Source: Natrialba hulunbeirensis JCM 10989
GTDB taxonomy: Archaea > Halobacteriota > Halobacteria > Halobacteriales > Natrialbaceae
DNA: 64,000 nucleotides
Reading direction: 5' to 3'
Assembly: GCF_000337575.1 (NCBI RefSeq)
Contig: NZ_AOIM01000034.1
Span: forward strand, 16,860-80,859
In this document: in pieces, positions 60,335 to 64,000 of the stretch
Layout: each line of letters begins with the position of its first letter
Numbering within the stretch: position 1 is the stretch's first letter
Program-made: the position numbers and the translations under genes
Notes under the pieces: generated by a model
The model's database searches: none
Told to the model about the DNA's origin: nothing
The model's input: the letters and a program-made list of their open reading frames with translations, nothing else

Positions 60335-62386
60335 ATGTCAGACGACGAAACGGAACAAACAGGTTCGAACACGGACACAGAAATGGGGTCAGAGGAGGAC
60401 GATTCCACAGCCGACGACCGTTCCTCTCAACAGACCGACTCGTCTTCGTCCACGAGTTCGAACCACGACTCGAGTTCGGCTGCAGGGGCGGCTGATGGAT
60501 CGCCAAACCCACCAGCCCAGAACACGTCCGCAGCGGAGACGACGACTACTGCGAGCGAGTCAGCATCTAGTGAGTCTGATCCGGTATCAACTACCCATAC
60601 TCTCGATTCCGAAACCGTGGATACTGAGGGCTCCGTCAGTACTGAGACGTCCGTCGAGAGCGTTGGTACTGCCGCCGATACCGATTCGGAGATCGACGCC
60701 GGCGCTGGCACTGATACTCACACTACCGCTGGCGGCACACCCACCAACACGGACAATAGACACGGCTTCTCGACCGATTTCGGCGACACTGACCTCGGCA
60801 GTAGTGAAGAGGACTCGAACCAGGGCCTGTTCGACGACCTCCTGAGCGGCGAACCGATCTTCGAGAACAAGGAAGTCCTTCGCCCGTCGTACACACCACA
60901 CGAACTCCCCCACCGAAGCGATCAGATCAACAAGATGGCGACCATTCTGGTCGCCGCACTCCGCGGCGAAACACCATCGAACATCCTCATCTACGGAAAG
61001 ACCGGGACGGGGAAGACCGCGAGCGCGAAGTTCGTCAGTAAGGAACTCGAGAGCACCTCCCAGAAGTACAGCGTCCCGTGTGACGTCGAGTACATCAATT
61101 GCGAGGTCACCGACACGCAGTATCGCGTGCTTGCACAGCTCGCGAACAAGTTCATCGAGAAGAACAAGGCGCGAATCGACGATCAGATCGAATCGCTGCA
61201 GGCGCTTCGGGACGACGTCACGGCATATGAGGAGGCGTCCGCACAATCCGACCACGAGGACGCCGCCGGCTCCCCGTCGACCCAGCCAGAACCCGAACAC
61301 CACCGCAACATTTCGACTGGAAACGACCCTGGACAGAGAGGATCTGAGGGTGCAAACGGTTCACAGTCTCCAGTCGAACAAGAGGGGTACAGTGGTGGCG
61401 CTACGAATCGGCCATCACATCCACTCGAGGAGACCGCTTTCGAATCGGTTGCCGACATCGACGCTCGGATCGAGTCCCTTCGCGAGGACAAGGATTCGTT
61501 CGAAGAGGTACCGATGACCGGGTGGCCGACTGATCGTGTCTACAGCGTCTTCTTCGACGCTGTCGACTACGACGAGCGGGTGGTCGTCATCATGCTCGAC
61601 GAAATCGACAAACTCGTCGAGAAGAGCGGTGACGACACGCTCTACAATCTGTCGCGGATGAACTCCGAACTCGAGAACTCCCGCGTCTCGATTATCGGCA
61701 TTTCGAACGACCTCAAATTCACTGACTTCCTCGACCCGCGTGTCAAGTCCAGTCTGGGGGAGGAGGAGATTGTTTTTCCGCCGTACGACGCCAATCAGCT
61801 CCGGGATATTCTCCAGCACCGTTCCGAGGTCGCGTTCAAGGAGGGCGCACTGTCCGCAGACGTGATCCCACTGTGTGCGGCGTTCGCTGCACAGGAACAC
61901 GGCGACGCGCGGCGTGCGCTAGATCTCTTGCGGACGGCGGGCGAACTCGCCGAGCGTTCGCAGGCCGAGACCATCGTGGAAGAACACGTTCGCCAAGCGC
62001 AGGACAAGATCGAACTCGACCGCGTCGTTGAGGTCGTCCGCACTCTCCCGACCCAGAGCAAACTGGTCCTGTTCTCGATCATCCTTCTGGAAAAGAACGG
62101 TGTGCACAGCATCAACACGGGCGAGGTGTTCAACATCTACAAGCGCCTCTGTGAGGAGATCGATGCGGATGTCCTCACACAGCGCCGTGTGACGGATCTG
62201 ATCAGCGAACTCGACATGCTCGGAATCGTCAACGCTGTCGTCGTCTCGAAGGGACGCTACGGCCGAACGAAGGAGATCAGCCTCTCGGTGCCGATCGACG
62301 AGACGGAGGCGGTACTGCTCTCTGATTCCAGACTTTCGGATATCGACGATATCCAGCCGTTCGTGCAGGCACGGTTCGAGAACTGA
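60335..62386 (+). CDS. orc1: Orc1/Cdc6 replication initiator
   Basis: A 683-residue initiator. Residues 1-175 are an acidic Ser/Thr/Asp/Glu-rich disordered tail. The AAA+ domain has Walker A LIYGKTGTGKTASAK (221-228), Walker B VVVIMLDEIDKLVEK (417-424) and sensor motif IIGISNDLKFTDFLDPRV. A hydrophilic insert of about 65 residues (300-368) separates the first helices from the rest. The C-terminal winged helix includes RVTDLISELDMLGIVNAVVVSK. It binds the ORBs and recruits MCM. It is longer than the roughly 400-residue core because of the tail and insert. Confidence 0.95.
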   Translation: MSDDETEQTGSNTDTEMGSEEDDSTADDRSSQQTDSSSSTSSNHDSSSAAGAADGSPNPPAQNTSAAETTTTASESASSESDPVSTTHTLDSETVDTEGSVSTETSVESVGTAADTDSEIDAGAGTDTHTTAGGTPTNTDNRHGFSTDFGDTDLGSSEEDSNQGLFDDLLSGEPIFENKEVLRPSYTPHELPHRSDQINKMATILVAALRGETPSNILIYGKTGTGKTASAKFVSKELESTSQKYSVPCDVEYINCEVTDTQYRVLAQLANKFIEKNKARIDDQIESLQALRDDVTAYEEASAQSDHEDAAGSPSTQPEPEHHRNISTGNDPGQRGSEGANGSQSPVEQEGYSGGATNRPSHPLEETAFESVADIDARIESLREDKDSFEEVPMTGWPTDRVYSVFFDAVDYDERVVVIMLDEIDKLVEKSGDDTLYNLSRMNSELENSRVSIIGISNDLKFTDFLDPRVKSSLGEEEIVFPPYDANQLRDILQHRSEVAFKEGALSADVIPLCAAFAAQEHGDARRALDLLRTAGELAERSQAETIVEEHVRQAQDKIELDRVVEVVRTLPTQSKLVLFSIILLEKNGVHSINTGEVFNIYKRLCEEIDADVLTQRRVTDLISELDMLGIVNAVVVSKGRYGRTKEISLSVPIDETEAVLLSDSRLSDIDDIQPFVQARFEN

Positions 62387-62492
62387 CCGCAAGCGCGTCC
62401 CTGTTCTGTTCTATCCTATCCTGTCTGATCCAGGTTCCCACTCGCTCGGCCTGTCCGAAGGAGGGATATCTCCGGACTCGCTTTCCCCCAGT

Positions 62493-62957
62493 ATGCAGCG
62501 ACGAACGGTCCTCGCGGGACTCGGTAGCCTCCCCGGTATTCTCGCGCTGAGTGGCTGTCTTTCCGACGATCACGACGGTGAAATTGAGGAGTTCGAACGC
62601 GGCGAGATCGAGATCACCATCGACGACGAGTCGATCGAGTCGATGGACAAGATCCAGGCCGAACACGCCGACAACGACTCGATAGATTTCCACCTCCACG
62701 AGTTCGACGACTACTGGTACATGGAAGGCGAGGAACGGGTGACCGTCGCGGAGGGATTTAACCTCCTCCCGCATTTCGAGTACGAGCGCGTCGACGATTC
62801 GAACGTGGTGACGTTCGACGGGACGGTGTACGACGACCGCGATTCAGAGACGACGATTGCAGTCGAAGTCGACGGCGAGGCGGTTGATCCAACGGCCCAC
62901 GAACTCACCGACCGTGAGGCACTGGTACTCGAGATCGAGTCCGGCAAGAACGACTGA
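62493..62957 (+). CDS. small Tat-type lipoprotein of unknown function
   Basis: A 154-residue protein, MQRRTVLAGLGSLPGILALSGC: twin Arg and lipobox. The mature domain is beta-rich (IEITIDDESIESMDKIQAEH, FDDYWYMEGEERVTVAEGF, TTIAVEVDGEAVD) and acidic. No family recognised. It converges on the signal peptidase gene. Probably anchored outside the membrane. Confidence 0.7.
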   Translation: MQRRTVLAGLGSLPGILALSGCLSDDHDGEIEEFERGEIEITIDDESIESMDKIQAEHADNDSIDFHLHEFDDYWYMEGEERVTVAEGFNLLPHFEYERVDDSNVVTFDGTVYDDRDSETTIAVEVDGEAVDPTAHELTDREALVLEIESGKND

Positions 62958-63030
62958 TTGCGTCTTGGTTTGAACGACCGGCTGTGGTCTGTTTCTGTCC
63001 GAAATTCCTGAGCGGATGTTCCTGTCCGAA

Positions 63031-64000
63031 TTACGTCCTGGACCGGTGTGCTGCAGCCGCGACTCCAACGCCAGCGCTGGCAGCAACACCGATCCCGGCG
63101 TTGCTCATCTGATCAAGCATTGCACCGTCGATCAGTCCTGTCGCACCGGGTGCGATCGGGCCGAGCATACCGCCGAAGAATTCGTCGAACGCGAGGCGGA
63201 TGTGGCCGAGCCACGGGATGCGGAACATCGCCTTGCCGGTCACCCAGTCGGGATGGACGATCGTCGTCGCGGCTCCGCCCTGGTACTGGTCGTAGCCGTT
63301 GTTGTTGTCGCCCATCGTGACGAACCCGTCGTGTGGCGCTGGACAGGTCCGAACCTGGTTGCAGGTTGCGCCGCCGACGATTTCCTCGTCTGCCTTCGTG
63401 TCGACCCAGTTTTCGCCTTCGTCGACCCAGAAGTGTGCCCGGTGTATCACCGGTGTCTGTCCTGGGTCGCCATCAGGCATGAAGACGATTACGTCTCCCG
63501 GCTCACCGAACTTCTCGTGGCCGCCGTTCTGGCCGTTCTCGAGTGTCACCACACCGGTCTCGCCGGCGGGGTCGTCGCCGACGAAGCGGTCATCGTCGAC
63601 GACGAAGATGAGATCGCCGCGTTCCATGTTCGGTTCCATGCTGCCGCTCTCGACGGCGACCAACGGTGGCCAGATCCCACTCACAGCGAACAACAGGAGG
63701 CCGATCGCGGCGACGATCGCGACACTGCTCAGAATGTCTCTGATGATGACGACTGATCCATCGTTCGAGCGCAGAAACCAGCGGATAACGCCGTCGTCTT
63801 CGATAGTCACGCGGTCGTCGCGCCGGCCGGTGTCACTCGCGACAGCGGTTGGTTCGACCGCTTGATCGTGTTCACTGGCGTCCTCGCGGTGGGTTGGTTC
63901 CCGTTCTGTGTTGGTACTGGTCGAGTCAGTCGGGGCGTCGGTGTCTGACTCGGGGGTTTGGTTGGTGTTGTGATCGCGATTGCCTTTGTGTTCGTCTCCG
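63031..64000 (-). CDS. signal peptidase I (archaeal Sec11 type), 5' partial
   Basis: The frame is open from the window end, so the N terminus is missing; about 323 residues are visible. The upstream part (SDTDAPTDSTSTNTEREPTH and so on) is a disordered acidic tail. One membrane helix (IVAAIGLLLFAVSGIW) precedes the catalytic motif VESGSMEPNMERGDL (nucleophile Ser), then PGDVIVF, TPVIHRAHFWVD (catalytic His, as in Sec11 rather than the bacterial Lys), and FVTMGDNNNGYDQYQGG (Asp). A C-terminal helix is likely near ATGLIDGAML. It cleaves Sec signal peptides outside the membrane. Confidence 0.88.
   Translation of the reverse strand, partial: GDEHKGNRDHNTNQTPESDTDAPTDSTSTNTEREPTHREDASEHDQAVEPTAVASDTGRRDDRVTIEDDGVIRWFLRSNDGSVVIIRDILSSVAIVAAIGLLLFAVSGIWPPLVAVESGSMEPNMERGDLIFVVDDDRFVGDDPAGETGVVTLENGQNGGHEKFGEPGDVIVFMPDGDPGQTPVIHRAHFWVDEGENWVDTKADEEIVGGATCNQVRTCPAPHDGFVTMGDNNNGYDQYQGGAATTIVHPDWVTGKAMFRIPWLGHIRLAFDEFFGGMLGPIAPGATGLIDGAMLDQMSNAGIGVAASAGVGVAAAAHRSRT

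Overview
The window is chromosomal DNA of a haloarchaeon, most likely of the Natrialbales (Natrialba/Natronorubrum/Haloterrigena type; the family placement is inference). Grounds: high GC, very acidic proteins, many Tat (twin-arginine) signals and Tat lipoproteins, TATA boxes 25-30 bases before leaderless starts, and archaeal information genes (aIF1A, RfcS, archaeal AlaS, Orc1/Cdc6, a SAMP2-like ubiquitin-fold protein). Coding is dense. I see no rRNA, tRNA, transposase or CRISPR array.

Layout. 1-2970: end of a DUF460-type protein, a small membrane protein, aIF1A, a Tat-exported subtilase and a small membrane protein. 2971-5633: an AT-rich insert with two orphan exported proteins, flanked by diverged direct copies of one locus so that each flank carries one intact and one truncated gene. 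5634-10282: class V aminotransferase, EamA exporter, cupredoxin lipoprotein, MFS transporter. 10283-12085: a second AT-rich islet with a Tat-exported protein whose cysteines all lie in the C-terminal third (halocin C8-like layout) and a small membrane protein directly behind it. 12086-15065: metY-metX methionine genes and a membrane protein. 15269-23534: serB and serA enclosing a peptide/nickel-type ABC transporter operon. 23713-33714: lipoproteins, hisI, a coiled-coil protein, a polysaccharide deacetylase-like protein, a hexapeptide acyltransferase, UspA, HPP protein, a truncated AMP-binding protein, an alpha/beta hydrolase lacking its nucleophile, and an M20 peptidase. 33823-43584: alaS, a degenerate histidine-kinase-like protein, rfcS, a bactofilin-like membrane protein, SAMP2-like modifier and ilvA. 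43768-50599: GNAT, SHOCT protein, XPD/DinG-like helicase, membrane protein, CPBP protease, DUF1684. 50804-54582: methyltransferase, then an iron-type ABC binding protein and permease with three TTTAGG-N4-CCTAAA boxes. 54764-64000: haloarchaeal conserved proteins, the origin-associated oapC-oapB-oapA operon, the replication origin oriC1 (58810-60334), orc1/cdc6, a lipoprotein and a signal peptidase running off the right end.

How it fits together. The right end is a typical haloarchaeal oriC1 locus: Orc1/Cdc6 faces the oap operon across an intergenic origin with two near-identical inverted ORBs around an AT-rich, CTAG-rich core. Amino-acid genes (met, ser, his, ilvA, alaS) make up much of the middle. 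The two AT-rich islets (3445-5090 and 10381-12000) are the clearest accessory DNA and the best places to look for undescribed exported or antagonistic functions.
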